Assembly: GCF_040782645.1 (NCBI RefSeq)
Contig: NZ_CP160403.1
Span: 3,286,001 to 3,350,000 of the forward strand
DNA from: Streptomyces sp. HUAS ZL42
GTDB lineage: Bacteria; Actinomycetota; Actinomycetes; Streptomycetales; Streptomycetaceae
Direction of reading: 5' to 3'
Length of the DNA: 64,000 nt
In this document: one piece after another, positions 28,379-37,842 of the stretch
Position numbering within the stretch: position 1 is the first letter of the stretch
Layout of the letters: each line of letters begins with the position of its first letter
Position numbers and translations under genes: made by a program
Notes under the pieces: generated by a model
Told to the model about the DNA's origin: nothing
Seen by the model: only the letters and a program-made list of their open reading frames with translations
The model's database searches: none

Positions 28379-30135
28379 CGCGGGAAAAGCTGCCGATCGC
28401 GGAGCCGGCCGCGGTGCGCCGGGCCACCGTCCGGCTCGTACGGGCCGATGGGCGGGCCTTCGCCGGCGTACTGGCGCTGAACGCGGCGGCCGCCGCGGCG
28501 GGGCTCGCCGGGCCGTGGCTGCTGGGCCGGATCATCGACGACGTGCGGGCCGGCTCCGGTGTCGACGCTGTGGACCGGGCCGCGCTGGGGATCCTGGTCT
28601 GCGCGGTGGCACAGTTGCTGCTGGCGCGCTGGGCCCGGTACGCGGGGCACCGGTTCGGTGAGCGGATGCTGGCGCGGGTGCGCGAGCAGTTCGTGGACCG
28701 GGCGCTGGCGCTGCCCGCGTCGGTGGTGGAGCGGGCCGGCACCGGCGATCTGACGACGCGCGGCACCGCGGACGTGTCCACCGTCGGCACCACGCTGCGC
28801 GACGCCGGCCCCGATCTGCTCATCAACATCGTCCAGGCTCTGTTCCTGCTCGGCGCGGTCCTCGCGATCGACCCGCTGCTCGGCGTGGTGGGCGTGTTCG
28901 GCCTCACGCCGATCTGGTTCGCCCTGCGCTGGTATCTCCGCCGGGCCCGGGACGGCTACCTCGCCGAGGGCGCGGCGAACTCGGACGTCGCCGAGATCCT
29001 CGCGGCGACCGCGGCCGGAGCCCGCACGGTGGAGGCGTTCCGGCTCCAGGAGCGCCGGGTCACGGCGAGCCGGGAGACGCTGGAGCAGTCCCGGCTCAGG
29101 CGCATGTACACGCTGTTCCTGCGCACCGTGTTCTTCCCGGTGGTGGAGGTGTCGTACCTCTTCCCCGTGGCGGGGGTGCTGCTGATCGGCGGGGTGCTGG
29201 TCGCGCACGACGCGGTGAGCGTGGGGGCGATCGTGGCGGCCGCGTTGTATCTGAGGCAGTTGGAGGGGCCGATCGACGAGATCCTGGTGCGGGTGGAGGA
29301 ACTGCAGAACAGCGGCGCCTCGTTCGCACGGGTGGAGGGTCTGGCGCAGGCACCGGTGGCCGACCGGGACGAGGATGCGGTGATCCCCGCGGACGACCGC
29401 ATCGACGTCACCGGGGTGCGGTACGCCTACGACCGCGGCGGCGAGGTGCTGCACGGGGTCGACCTGACCGTCCGGCCCGGGGAGCGGCTGGCGGTGGTCG
29501 GCCCGTCGGGCGCCGGGAAGACCACGCTGAGCAGGCTCCTGGCGGGCGTCGACGCGCCGACCTCCGGGTCGGTGACGGTGGGCGGAGTCCCGGTGGCCGC
29601 GCTGGGTCCCGAACGCCTCCGCCGCCAGGTCGTCCTGGTCACCCAGGAGCACCATGTCTTCCTCGGCACCGTCCGCGACAATCTGCGGATCGCCGAACCG
29701 GCCGCCACGGACGAGCAGTTGTGGACCGCGCTGGCCGCTGTCGGCGCGGACGACTGGGTGCAGGAGCTGCCGGACGGCCTGAACACCGAGCTGGGTACGC
29801 CCGCTTGCCGGACCGACGGCTCACAGGCCCAGCAACTCGCCCTGGCCCGCGTGGTCCTGGCCGACCCGCACACGCTGATCCTCGACGAGGCGACGGCCCT
29901 CCTCGACCCTGCCACCGCCCGCCACACCGAACGAGCCCTGGCCGCCGTCCTGGAGGGCCGCACCGTCATCGCCATCGCCCACCGCCTGCACACCGCGCAC
30001 GACGCGGACCGGGTGGCGGTCATGGAGGACGGCCGCGTCACGGAACTCGGCACGCACGAGGACCTGGTGGCGGAGGACGGCGCGTACGCGGCACTGTGGC
30101 GGACGTGGCACGGGGACCGGCACGGCTCGTCCTGA
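28375..30135 (+). CDS. ABC exporter half-transporter with degenerate signature
   Basis: A 586-residue half-transporter complementary to the preceding one. Walker A (GPSGAGKTT), Walker B with catalytic Glu ([11 protein letters not shown]) and the H-loop (AIAHRL) are intact. The signature normally reading LSGGQ is replaced by TDGSQAQQL. In a head-to-tail ATPase dimer this Walker A faces the intact LSGGQ of the partner, giving one full site, while the other site has neither a Walker A nor a signature. Membrane helices span about residues 20-300. The ATPase domain runs to the end. Substrate unknown. Confidence 0.9.
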   Translation: MTREKLPIAEPAAVRRATVRLVRADGRAFAGVLALNAAAAAAGLAGPWLLGRIIDDVRAGSGVDAVDRAALGILVCAVAQLLLARWARYAGHRFGERMLARVREQFVDRALALPASVVERAGTGDLTTRGTADVSTVGTTLRDAGPDLLINIVQALFLLGAVLAIDPLLGVVGVFGLTPIWFALRWYLRRARDGYLAEGAANSDVAEILAATAAGARTVEAFRLQERRVTASRETLEQSRLRRMYTLFLRTVFFPVVEVSYLFPVAGVLLIGGVLVAHDAVSVGAIVAAALYLRQLEGPIDEILVRVEELQNSGASFARVEGLAQAPVADRDEDAVIPADDRIDVTGVRYAYDRGGEVLHGVDLTVRPGERLAVVGPSGAGKTTLSRLLAGVDAPTSGSVTVGGVPVAALGPERLRRQVVLVTQEHHVFLGTVRDNLRIAEPAATDEQLWTALAAVGADDWVQELPDGLNTELGTPACRTDGSQAQQLALARVVLADPHTLILDEATALLDPATARHTERALAAVLEGRTVIAIAHRLHTAHDADRVAVMEDGRVTELGTHEDLVAEDGAYAALWRTWHGDRHGSS

Positions 30136-30560
30136 GTTCAGGGTCCCAGCCCTGAAGGTCCTGAATCCGGAAGCTCCTGAGTCCTGAAGGGTCCTGAGTC
30201 CTGAAGGGTCCTGAGTCCTGAAGGGTCCTGAGTGCTGAAGGGTCCTGAGTGCTGAAGGGTCCTGAGTCCTGAATGCTGGGTGTTCGCGCAAGAAGACCGC
30301 AAATGGTCCGTATATCGAACATGACCAACCGGGCAACGGACCATTTCCGGCCAAGTTCTTGACGCGCTCCTGACAGTACGCGCTCTCCAGTGCCACGCTT
30401 CCCACGGCCACTTCACAGCAACCCCACAGCTACGTCCGCTGTGTCGTCACACGGCCGCCCGCACCTGGTTCTCCGTACCGCCCCTGTTCTGCCCGGACGG
30501 CCCACCCGCCGCCGGTCTCCCCTGGCCGCGCGATCCGCGGCCACGCAGAAGGAGTCAGTG
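30136..30560 (+). promoter_or_regulatory. Intergenic region before the M4 protease, with a minisatellite
   Basis: About 425 bases with no supported gene. The first 140 bases are a tandem repeat (separate entry). The remainder is AT-richer near 30290-30370 (GTCCGTATATCGAACATGACC), and TTCTTGACGC at 30354 resembles a -35. This is a plausible promoter region for the downstream metalloprotease, but no -10 is convincing. Confidence 0.4.
30170..30275 (+). repeat. 17-bp tandem repeat (minisatellite)
   Basis: Units of GGGTCCTGAGTCCTGAA start at 30189, 30206, 30223, 30240 and 30257, exactly 17 bases apart; two carry GTGCTGAA instead of GTCCTGAA. Degenerate copies extend to about 30150. Each unit contains two half-repeats of TCCTGA. 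The period is not a multiple of three and no start codon precedes it, so it is non-coding. It lies just after the last exporter gene and before the metalloprotease. Confidence 0.85.
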
Positions 30561-32612
30561 TTGAGAAGCAGTTCCTCTCGCAGACGCACCTCCCACACCC
30601 CGTACCGCAAGACCGCGGCCGTCGCCCTCGTCGGCGTCTCCGCACTCATCGCCGCCGCCGTGCAGTCCGGCGCCGCGACCGCCGCCCCGGAGAAGGCACC
30701 GCAGGCGGCGGGCAAGGCGATCCCGGGCGCCGAGTCGGTCCGGCTCACCCCCGCCCAGCGCGCCGAGCTGATACGCCAGGCCAACGCCGGCAAGGCGGAC
30801 ACCGCGAAGGACCTGGGCCTGGGCACCCAGGAGGCGCTGGTGGTCCGTGACGTCGTGAAGGACGCCGACGGCACGGTGCACACCCGCTACGAGCGCACCT
30901 ACGCCGGCCTCCCCGTCCTCGGCGGCGACCTGGTCGTCGACACCGCCAAGTCCGGCCGGACCGAGGGCGTCGTCAAGGCCACCCGGGCCGCGATCAAGGT
31001 CGCCTCGCTCACGCCGGCCGTCACCGCGGCCAAGGCGGAGAAGCAGGCGCTCACGCTCGCCGAGGACGCGGGCGCCGAGAAGGCCGGCACCAACCGCGCG
31101 CCGCGCAAGGTGATCTGGGCCGCGAACGGCAGGCCGACCCTCGCCTACGAGACCGTGGTGGGCGGCCTCCAGGAGGACGGCACCCCGAACGAGCTGCACG
31201 TCGTCACGGACGCGGCCACCGGTGCGAAGCTCTACGAGTACCAGGGCATCGAGACCGGCACCGGCAACACGATGTACAGCGGCCAGGTCACCCTCGGCAC
31301 CACGCAGTCCGGGTCGACGTACAACCTGACCGACGGGGCGCGCGGCAGCCACAAGACGTACAACCTCAACCGCGGCACCTCCGGCACCGGCACGCTCTTC
31401 TCCGGCTCCGACGACGTGTGGGGCAACGGCAGCGCCTCCAACGCGGAGACGGCCGGCGCCGACGCGCACTACGGCGCCGCGCTCACCTGGGACTACTACA
31501 AGAACGTCCAGGGCCGCAGCGGCATCCGCGGCGACGGTGTGGGCGCCTACTCCCGGGTCCACTACGGCAACGCGTACGTCAACGCGTTCTGGTCCGACAG
31601 CTGCTTCTGCATGACGTACGGCGACGGCGCGAGCAACACCCACCCGCTGACGTCCATCGACGTGGCCGGCCACGAGATGACCCACGGCGTGACGTCGAAC
31701 ACCGCGGGCCTCAACTACTCGGGCGAGTCCGGCGGTCTGAACGAGGCCACCTCCGACATCTTCGGCACGGCGGTCGAGTTCTACGCCAACAACTCCTCCG
31801 ACGTCGGTGACTACCTCATCGGCGAGGAGATCGACATCAACGGCGACGGCACCCCGTTGCGCTACATGGACAAGCCCAGCAAGGACGGCTCGTCCAAGGA
31901 CAGCTGGTACTCGGGCATCGGCTCGATCGACGTGCACTACTCGTCCGGTCCGGCGAACCACTTCTTCTACCTGCTGAGCGAGGGCAGCGGCACCAAGACC
32001 ATCAACGGTGTCACCTACAACTCGCCCACCTCGGACGGCCTTCCGGTCACCGGCATCGGCCGCGCCAAGGCGGAGAAGATCTGGTTCCGCGCGCTGACCA
32101 CGAAGTTCACGTCCACGACCAACTACGCGGCGGCCCGCACCGGCACGCTCGCGGCGGCGGGTGAGCTGTACGGCACCACGTCGGCCGAGTACAAGGCGGT
32201 GCAGGACGCGTGGGCGGGTGTCGCGGTCGGCTCGCGCTCCGACGGCGGGGGCGGCGGTGGCGGTACGTCCTTCGAGAACGCCGCCGACGTATCGATACCG
32301 GACAACGGCGCGGCCGTCACCTCGTCGATCACCGTGTCCGGCCGGACGGGCAACGCGCCGTCGAACCTCCAGGTGGGTGTCGACATCGTCCACACCTACA
32401 TCGGCGACCTTCAGGTGCAGCTGGTCGCTCCCGACGGCACGGCGTACACGCTGAAGGCGTACGGCACCGGCGGCAGCACCGACAACATCAACACCACCTA
32501 CACGGTGAACGCCTCGTCCGAGGTGGCCAACGGGACCTGGCAGCTGCGAGTCCAGGACAACGCGGCCATCGACACCGGCTACATCAACAGCTGGAAGCTC
32601 ACCTTCCCGTAG
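30561..32612 (+). CDS. Secreted M4 zinc metalloprotease with C-terminal P domain
   Basis: A thermolysin-family neutral protease of about 683 residues. Order: signal peptide (KTAAVALVGVSALIAAAV region, ending TAA), FTP/PepSY propeptide (residues to about 200), M4 catalytic domain, a GGGGGGG linker, and a proprotein-convertase P domain (about 575-683). The zinc motif is HEMTH (first His about 371), with the third ligand in GGLNEATSDIFG and the late HYSSGPANHFFY catalytic His region. A start at TTG 30561 has AAGGAG six bases upstream; GTG at 30558 would leave only three. It is paralogous to the next gene, which lacks the P domain. Confidence 0.93.
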   Translation: MRSSSSRRRTSHTPYRKTAAVALVGVSALIAAAVQSGAATAAPEKAPQAAGKAIPGAESVRLTPAQRAELIRQANAGKADTAKDLGLGTQEALVVRDVVKDADGTVHTRYERTYAGLPVLGGDLVVDTAKSGRTEGVVKATRAAIKVASLTPAVTAAKAEKQALTLAEDAGAEKAGTNRAPRKVIWAANGRPTLAYETVVGGLQEDGTPNELHVVTDAATGAKLYEYQGIETGTGNTMYSGQVTLGTTQSGSTYNLTDGARGSHKTYNLNRGTSGTGTLFSGSDDVWGNGSASNAETAGADAHYGAALTWDYYKNVQGRSGIRGDGVGAYSRVHYGNAYVNAFWSDSCFCMTYGDGASNTHPLTSIDVAGHEMTHGVTSNTAGLNYSGESGGLNEATSDIFGTAVEFYANNSSDVGDYLIGEEIDINGDGTPLRYMDKPSKDGSSKDSWYSGIGSIDVHYSSGPANHFFYLLSEGSGTKTINGVTYNSPTSDGLPVTGIGRAKAEKIWFRALTTKFTSTTNYAAARTGTLAAAGELYGTTSAEYKAVQDAWAGVAVGSRSDGGGGGGGTSFENAADVSIPDNGAAVTSSITVSGRTGNAPSNLQVGVDIVHTYIGDLQVQLVAPDGTAYTLKAYGTGGSTDNINTTYTVNASSEVANGTWQLRVQDNAAIDTGYINSWKLTFP

Positions 32613-32639
32613 GCCCCTGGCCTTCGGCACTCCTGGACA

Positions 32640-32688
32640 GGGCGCCGCCCCGGTGGTTCGACTCCCCGGGGCGGCGCCCCGCTTTTTT
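32640..32688 (+). terminator. Rho-independent terminator after the first M4 protease
   Basis: A 14-bp perfect stem, GGGCGCCGCCCCGG at 32640-32653 with CCGGGGCGGCGCCC at 32666-32679, a 12-base loop, and a run of six Ts at 32683-32688. It begins 27 bases after the protease stop and should stop transcription before the second protease gene. Confidence 0.92.
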
Positions 32689-32909
32689 GCCACGCGCTGA
32701 GACGCGCCTTGTCAGCCCTTTACCGAGGTCAACTCCGTTTACATTCCTGAAACTTTCACCCGGTGGTCGACTTTCGGTCAACATCACTTGAGGGGCCTGA
32801 CATGTACGCGCCCCTGATGTCACTCTTCCTGGCAACCGCCGCACAACTTCACCACCACTCCGGCCGGCCGCCCCACGCCGGTACCGGACTCCCCCACAAA
32901 GGAGCTTGT

Positions 32910-34571
32910 GTGACCTCCGTCTACGCGCGTCACAAGCGCACCACTCTGGCCATCGCCACCGCCGTCGCGGCCGGAGCACTGCTCACCACCGGTCTGACCA
33001 CCGGTTCCGCCGCCGCCCAGACCCCGGCCGAGGGCACCGGCAAGACGCCCCTCGCGGCACCGATCACGCTGTCCGCGGCCACCCGCACCGCCCTGATCCA
33101 GGACAAGCAGGCGGCGGCCACGGACACCGCCCGGGAGATAGGCCTCGGCGCCAAGGAGGCGCTGGTCGTCCGTGACGTCGTGAAGGACGCCGACGGCACG
33201 GTGCACACCCGCTACGAGCGCACCTACGCCGGTCTCCCGGTGCTCGGCGGCGACCTGGTCGTCCACGAGTCGGCCTCTGGTGCCCAGAAGGTCACCAAGG
33301 CGACCACGGCCACCATCAAGGTCGCCTCGGTCAAGCCGGCCATCGCCGCGGCCAAGGCGGAGAAGCAGGCCCTGACGCTGGCGAAGGCGGCCGGCTCGGA
33401 CAAGACCGAGGCCGGCGACGCCCCCCGCAAGGTGATCTGGGCGGGCAACGGCAGCGCGCCGGTCCTCGCCTACGAGACGGTCGTCGGCGGCCTCCAGGAG
33501 GACGGCACCCCGAACGAGCTCCACGTCATCACCGACGCGGCCACCGGCAAGAAGCTGTACGAGTACCAGGGCATCGAGACCGGCACGGGCAAGAGCCTCT
33601 ACTCCGGAACCGTCACCCTCGGCACGTACCTCTCGGGCTCGACGTACCAGCTGTACGACACCTCGCGCGGCGGCCACAAGACGTACAACAAGGCCCACGG
33701 CACCAGCTCCTCCGCGGGCACCCTGTTCACCGACGCCGACGACACGTGGGGCACCGGCGCGGCGTCCAGCTCGACCACCGACCAGACCGCGGCCGTCGAC
33801 GCCGCGTACGGCGCGCAGGTCACCTGGGACTTCTACAAGAACACCTTCGGCCGCAGCGGCATCAAGAACGACGGCAAGGCGGCGTACTCCCGGGTCCACT
33901 ACGGCAACGCGTACGTCAACGCCTTCTGGGACGACAGCTGCTTCTGCATGACGTACGGCGACGGCGAGAGCAACACCCACCCGCTGACGTCCATCGACGT
34001 GGCCGGCCACGAGATGACCCACGGCGTCACCTCCAACACCGCGGGCCTCAACTACTCGGGCGAGTCCGGCGGCCTCAACGAGGCGACCTCCGACATCTTC
34101 GGCACGGCCGTCGAGTTCTACGCGGCGAACTCCAAGGACGTCGGCGACTACCTCATCGGCGAGAAGATCGACATCAACGGCGACGGCTCCCCGCTGCGCT
34201 ACATGGACCAGCCGAGCAAGGACGGCGCGTCGGCCAACTACTGGTCCTCGTCGCTGAAGAACCTGGACGTCCACTACTCGTCCGGCCCGGCGAACCACTT
34301 CTTCTACCTGCTGTCGGAGGGCAGCGGCTCGAAGACGATCAACGGGGTCTCGTACAACTCCCCGACGTACAACGGCTCGACCGTCACCGGCATCGGACGC
34401 GCCAAGGCCGTCCAGATCTGGTACAAGGCGCTGACCGAGTACTTCACGTCGACCACCACGTACAAGGGCGCCCGCACCGGCACCCTGAGCGCGGCGGCGG
34501 CGCTGTACGGCTCCACCAGCACGGAGTACAAGGCGGTGGCGGCTGCCTGGTCGGCCGTCAACGTCAGCTGA
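32910..34571 (+). CDS. Secreted M4 zinc metalloprotease, P-domain-less paralogue
   Basis: A thermolysin-family protease of about 553 residues, highly similar to the preceding one through the propeptide and catalytic domain (KEALVVRDVVKDADGTVHTR, VVGGLQEDGTPNELHV, VAGHEMTHGVTSNT, GGLNEATSDIFGTA). It ends at the end of the catalytic domain, with no P domain. The signal peptide is ARHKRTTLAIATAVAAGALL. GTG at 32910 has AAAGGAG five bases upstream; longer in-frame readings lack a ribosome site. The terminator at 32640 separates it from its paralogue, so it is independently expressed. Tandem duplication with domain loss or gain is the likely origin. Confidence 0.93.
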   Translation: MTSVYARHKRTTLAIATAVAAGALLTTGLTTGSAAAQTPAEGTGKTPLAAPITLSAATRTALIQDKQAAATDTAREIGLGAKEALVVRDVVKDADGTVHTRYERTYAGLPVLGGDLVVHESASGAQKVTKATTATIKVASVKPAIAAAKAEKQALTLAKAAGSDKTEAGDAPRKVIWAGNGSAPVLAYETVVGGLQEDGTPNELHVITDAATGKKLYEYQGIETGTGKSLYSGTVTLGTYLSGSTYQLYDTSRGGHKTYNKAHGTSSSAGTLFTDADDTWGTGAASSSTTDQTAAVDAAYGAQVTWDFYKNTFGRSGIKNDGKAAYSRVHYGNAYVNAFWDDSCFCMTYGDGESNTHPLTSIDVAGHEMTHGVTSNTAGLNYSGESGGLNEATSDIFGTAVEFYAANSKDVGDYLIGEKIDINGDGSPLRYMDQPSKDGASANYWSSSLKNLDVHYSSGPANHFFYLLSEGSGSKTINGVSYNSPTYNGSTVTGIGRAKAVQIWYKALTEYFTSTTTYKGARTGTLSAAAALYGSTSTEYKAVAAAWSAVNVS

Positions 34572-34660
34572 ACGGCCTCCGGCCGACAAGGACTCTGATG
34601 GAGTGACGGGCGGCCCCCGGGACGAAGGCATCCCCGGGTGCCGCCCTACTCTTGGGTCCC

Positions 34661-35182
34661 ATGTCTGTTGGGGACTTCACCTACGAACACGTCGGCGCGA
34701 CCCTTCGCGACGCCGGTTTCTGCCCGCCCGGCTTCCACCCCCTCCGCGTCCGCACGCGCATCGGCGAGGGCGAGGAGGTCTTCCGGCGCGCGGCGGAGGC
34801 GGTCCTCACATGGGAGATGCACCGCGCTCTGGGCGTGGGCATCGACGCGTCCGCGGACCGGGCTTCCGAGGGCGTCGATGTGACGGTCACGCTCGCGGGC
34901 ATGATCAAGGCGCCGTGCCGGGTGGTCTGGGCGGTCGAGGAGTACCGCCGGTCGGGCTGGGCCTACGGCACGCTGTCCGGCCACCCCGAGTGCGGGGAGG
35001 AGGCGTTCCTGGTGGAGCGGACCGGGGACGGCACGGTGTGGCTGACGGTGTCCGCGTTCAGCCGCCCCGCCAAGTGGTACGCACGGGCGGGCGGGGCGGC
35101 TGTGCGCGGGCTGCAGAACGCGTACGCGCGGCGGTGCGGGGTGGTGCTGCGCAGGCTGTGCGCCGGTACGGAGGAGCTGTGA
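34661..35182 (+). CDS. DUF1990 family protein
   Basis: A 173-residue soluble protein with the family pattern FTYEHVGATL, AAEAVLTWEMHRALGVG, and RRSGWAYGTLSGHPECGEEAF, matching DUF1990, a family of uncharacterised actinomycete and plant proteins. ATG at 34661 is used. The earlier in-frame ATG at 34652 would add MGP only. It converges with glgP; the stops are 38 bases apart. No function can be assigned. Confidence 0.8.
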   Translation: MSVGDFTYEHVGATLRDAGFCPPGFHPLRVRTRIGEGEEVFRRAAEAVLTWEMHRALGVGIDASADRASEGVDVTVTLAGMIKAPCRVVWAVEEYRRSGWAYGTLSGHPECGEEAFLVERTGDGTVWLTVSAFSRPAKWYARAGGAAVRGLQNAYARRCGVVLRRLCAGTEEL

Positions 35183-35220
35183 CCGGCCGTCTCACGGAGG
35201 AGCGGTAGCGCCCCTCCGGC

Positions 35221-37842
35221 TCAACGCATCAACACCCCTCCGGCCTCGACCAGTTCCTCCGAAGGCACCGCCACCAACCCCAACTCCGCGCTGGAGGCGA
35301 GGAGTCGGTGCGCCGGGAGGATCCGGACCGTGTAGCCGTACGGCCCGGTGCGGTCGAGGGACAGCGGACCCTCGTACACCCACCGCCCCTCGTGGTCCGG
35401 CCCGCCCGTCGGCTTCAGCGGGACGGCCGTCGCGTCCGCGATGCGGTCGTCCGAGTCGACCCGGCCCGACACCGCCTGAACCTCGACATCGTCCGGACCG
35501 AGGTCGCCGAGCCCCACCCGCACGTGCAGCGTGAGGGTCGCGCCGAGTTCGGCCGTCGGTGTCGCCGCCGAGGTCTCGACGTGGTCGACCGTCACCCCGT
35601 GCCAGGACGCGCGCACCCTGGCCTTCCACTCCGCCAGTTCACGGGCGGAGTCCGTGTCCATCGAGCGGTGGGCCAGGGACGCGGGCGCGTAGAGGCGCTC
35701 GACGTACTCGCGGACCATCCGCCCCGCCAGCACCTTCGGTCCGAGAAGCGTCAGCGTCTGGCGGACCATCTCGATCCAGCGGTCGGGCAGACCCGCCTGG
35801 CCCCGCTCGTAGAAGCGGGGAGTGACCCTCTGCTCCAGCAGGTCGTAGAGCGCCGCCGCCTCTATGTCGTCCCGGCGGTCCGGATCCGTGCCGTCGCCGT
35901 CCGCCGTGGGGATCGCCCAGCCGAAGTCGGGCTGGAACCACTCGTCCCACCAGCCGTCCAGGACGGACAGGTTGAGGCAGCCGTTCAGCGCCGCCTTCAT
36001 GCCGGACGTCCCGCAGGCCTCCAGCGGCCGGAGCGGGTTGTTCAGCCAGATGTCGCAGCCCGGGTAGAGCTTCTGGGCCATCGCCATGCCGTAGTCGGGA
36101 AGGAACACGATCCGGTGGCGGACCCGTGGGTCGTCCGCGAACCGGACCAGCTCCTGGACCAGGCGTTTGCCGCCGTCGTCCGCCGGGTGCGCCTTGCCCG
36201 CGACCACGATCTGGACGGGGCGTTCGGGATGCAGGAGCAGGTCCATCAGGCGGTCCCGGTCCCGCAGCATCAGCGTCAGGCGCTTGTACGACGGAACCCT
36301 GCGCGCGAAACCGATCGTCAGGACGTCGGGGTCCAGTACGCCCTCGATCCAGCCCAGCTCCGCCGTGCCCGCGCCCCGCTGCCGCCACGAGGCGCGCAGC
36401 CGGTGCCGTACCTCGGTCACCAGCTGCTCGCGCAGTACCCGCCGCAGCTCCCAGATGTCCTGGTCCGGGATGTCCGAGACCGCGTCCCAGCGGCCCGCGC
36501 CGCCCACCGTCAGAGCGTCATCGGCGCGCTGGGCACCGACCTGGCGGGCGCCCAGCCGGAACACCTCGGGGGCGACCCAGGTGGGGGCGTGCACGCCGTT
36601 CGTCACCGAGGTGATCGGCACCTCGTCGGGGTCGAAGCCCGGCCACAGGCCCGAGAACATCTCCCGGCTGACGTGACCATGAAGGAGCGAGACGCCGTTG
36701 GCGCGTTGCGCCAGGCGCAGGCCCATCACCGCCATGTTGAAGAGGTTGGGCTCGCCGCCGGGATACGTCTCCATGCCCAGCTGCAGGATGCGGTGGACCT
36801 CGATGCCCGGGAGCTCGGCGTGGGGGCCGAAGTGGTGGGCGACCAGTTCACGGTCGAAGCGGTCGATGCCCGCCGGGACGGGGGTGTGCGTGGTGAAGAC
36901 CGTTCCCGCGCGGACCGACTCCAGCGCCGCGTCGAAGTCCAGGCGGGCCTCGTCGCAGAGCTCGGCGATGCGCTCCAGGCCCAGGAAGCCCGCATGGCCC
37001 TCGTTCGTGTGGAAGACCTCCGGCTGGGGGTGCCCGGTCAGACGGCAGTACGTCCGGACCGCGCGCACTCCCCCTATGCCGAGCAGCATCTCCTGCAGCA
37101 GGCGGTGCTCGCTGCCGCCTCCGTACAGGCGGTCGGTCACTCCGCGTTCCCCGAGATCGTTCTCCTCCACGTCCGAGTCGAGCATGAGGAGCGGGACGCG
37201 GCCCACCTGGGCCAGCCAGATGCGGGCGTGGAGCCGTTTGTCGCCGGGGAGGGCGAGGGAGACCTGGGCGGGGGTGCCGTCCGGCTCCTTCAGCAGGGCG
37301 ACCGGGAGCTCGTTGGGGTCCAGGACCGGATAGTGCTCCTGCTGCCAGCCGTCCCGGGAGAGGGACTGACGGAAGTAGCCGTGCCGGTAGAGGAGCCCCA
37401 CGCCGATCAGGGGTACGCCGAGGTCGCTGGCCGCCTTGAGATGGTCGCCGGCGAGGATGCCGAGGCCGCCGGAGTACTGGGGCAGGGCGGCCGTGATGCC
37501 GAACTCGGGGGAGAAGTACGCGATGGCGGCCGGGAGTTCGCCGGACTGCGTCTGGTACCAGCGGTCGCCCGTCACGTAGTCGTGGAGGTCGGCCGCGGCC
37601 GTGCCGAGCCGGCGCAGGAAGCGGCGGTCCTCGGCCAGCTCCGTGAGCCGCGCCGGCGAGACGCTGCCGAGGAGCCGCACGGGGTCGCCGTCCGAGGCGG
37701 CCCAGCGCTCGGGATCGACGGACTGGAAGAGGTCGCGGGTCTCCGCGTGCCAGGACCAGCGCAGATTGCGGGCCAGGTCGCTGAGTGGCCGGAGGGGTTC
37801 GGGGAGGACTGGACGGACGGTGAATCGACGGATCGCCTTCAC
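35221..37842 (-). CDS. glgP: Alpha-glucan (glycogen/maltodextrin) phosphorylase
   Basis: An 873-residue GT35 phosphorylase producing glucose-1-phosphate from alpha-1,4-glucans. It belongs to the bacterial subgroup with an N-terminal domain opening VRPVLPEPLRPLSDLARNL. Landmarks: YFSPEFGI, HTHTPVPAG-like FTTHTPVPAGIDRF, VTNGVHAPTW, and the PLP-lysine region CGTSGMKAALNG followed by NLSVLDGWWDEW. GTG at 37842 is chosen because GAGGTGG precedes it; a longer reading lacks a ribosome site. It is oriented away from glgE, separated by a 957-base gap and a subtilisin gene. It would feed glycolysis from the polymer built by GlgE/GlgB. Confidence 0.94.
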   Translation of the reverse strand: MKAIRRFTVRPVLPEPLRPLSDLARNLRWSWHAETRDLFQSVDPERWAASDGDPVRLLGSVSPARLTELAEDRRFLRRLGTAAADLHDYVTGDRWYQTQSGELPAAIAYFSPEFGITAALPQYSGGLGILAGDHLKAASDLGVPLIGVGLLYRHGYFRQSLSRDGWQQEHYPVLDPNELPVALLKEPDGTPAQVSLALPGDKRLHARIWLAQVGRVPLLMLDSDVEENDLGERGVTDRLYGGGSEHRLLQEMLLGIGGVRAVRTYCRLTGHPQPEVFHTNEGHAGFLGLERIAELCDEARLDFDAALESVRAGTVFTTHTPVPAGIDRFDRELVAHHFGPHAELPGIEVHRILQLGMETYPGGEPNLFNMAVMGLRLAQRANGVSLLHGHVSREMFSGLWPGFDPDEVPITSVTNGVHAPTWVAPEVFRLGARQVGAQRADDALTVGGAGRWDAVSDIPDQDIWELRRVLREQLVTEVRHRLRASWRQRGAGTAELGWIEGVLDPDVLTIGFARRVPSYKRLTLMLRDRDRLMDLLLHPERPVQIVVAGKAHPADDGGKRLVQELVRFADDPRVRHRIVFLPDYGMAMAQKLYPGCDIWLNNPLRPLEACGTSGMKAALNGCLNLSVLDGWWDEWFQPDFGWAIPTADGDGTDPDRRDDIEAAALYDLLEQRVTPRFYERGQAGLPDRWIEMVRQTLTLLGPKVLAGRMVREYVERLYAPASLAHRSMDTDSARELAEWKARVRASWHGVTVDHVETSAATPTAELGATLTLHVRVGLGDLGPDDVEVQAVSGRVDSDDRIADATAVPLKPTGGPDHEGRWVYEGPLSLDRTGPYGYTVRILPAHRLLASSAELGLVAVPSEELVEAGGVLMR

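Noticed and set aside
30170..30275. Possible CRISPR array
   Set aside because: Repeats of 17 bases are directly adjacent with no unique spacers, and there are no cas genes.
34652..34660. Earlier ATG for the DUF1990 gene
   Set aside because: Adds only three residues and gives no better ribosome site.
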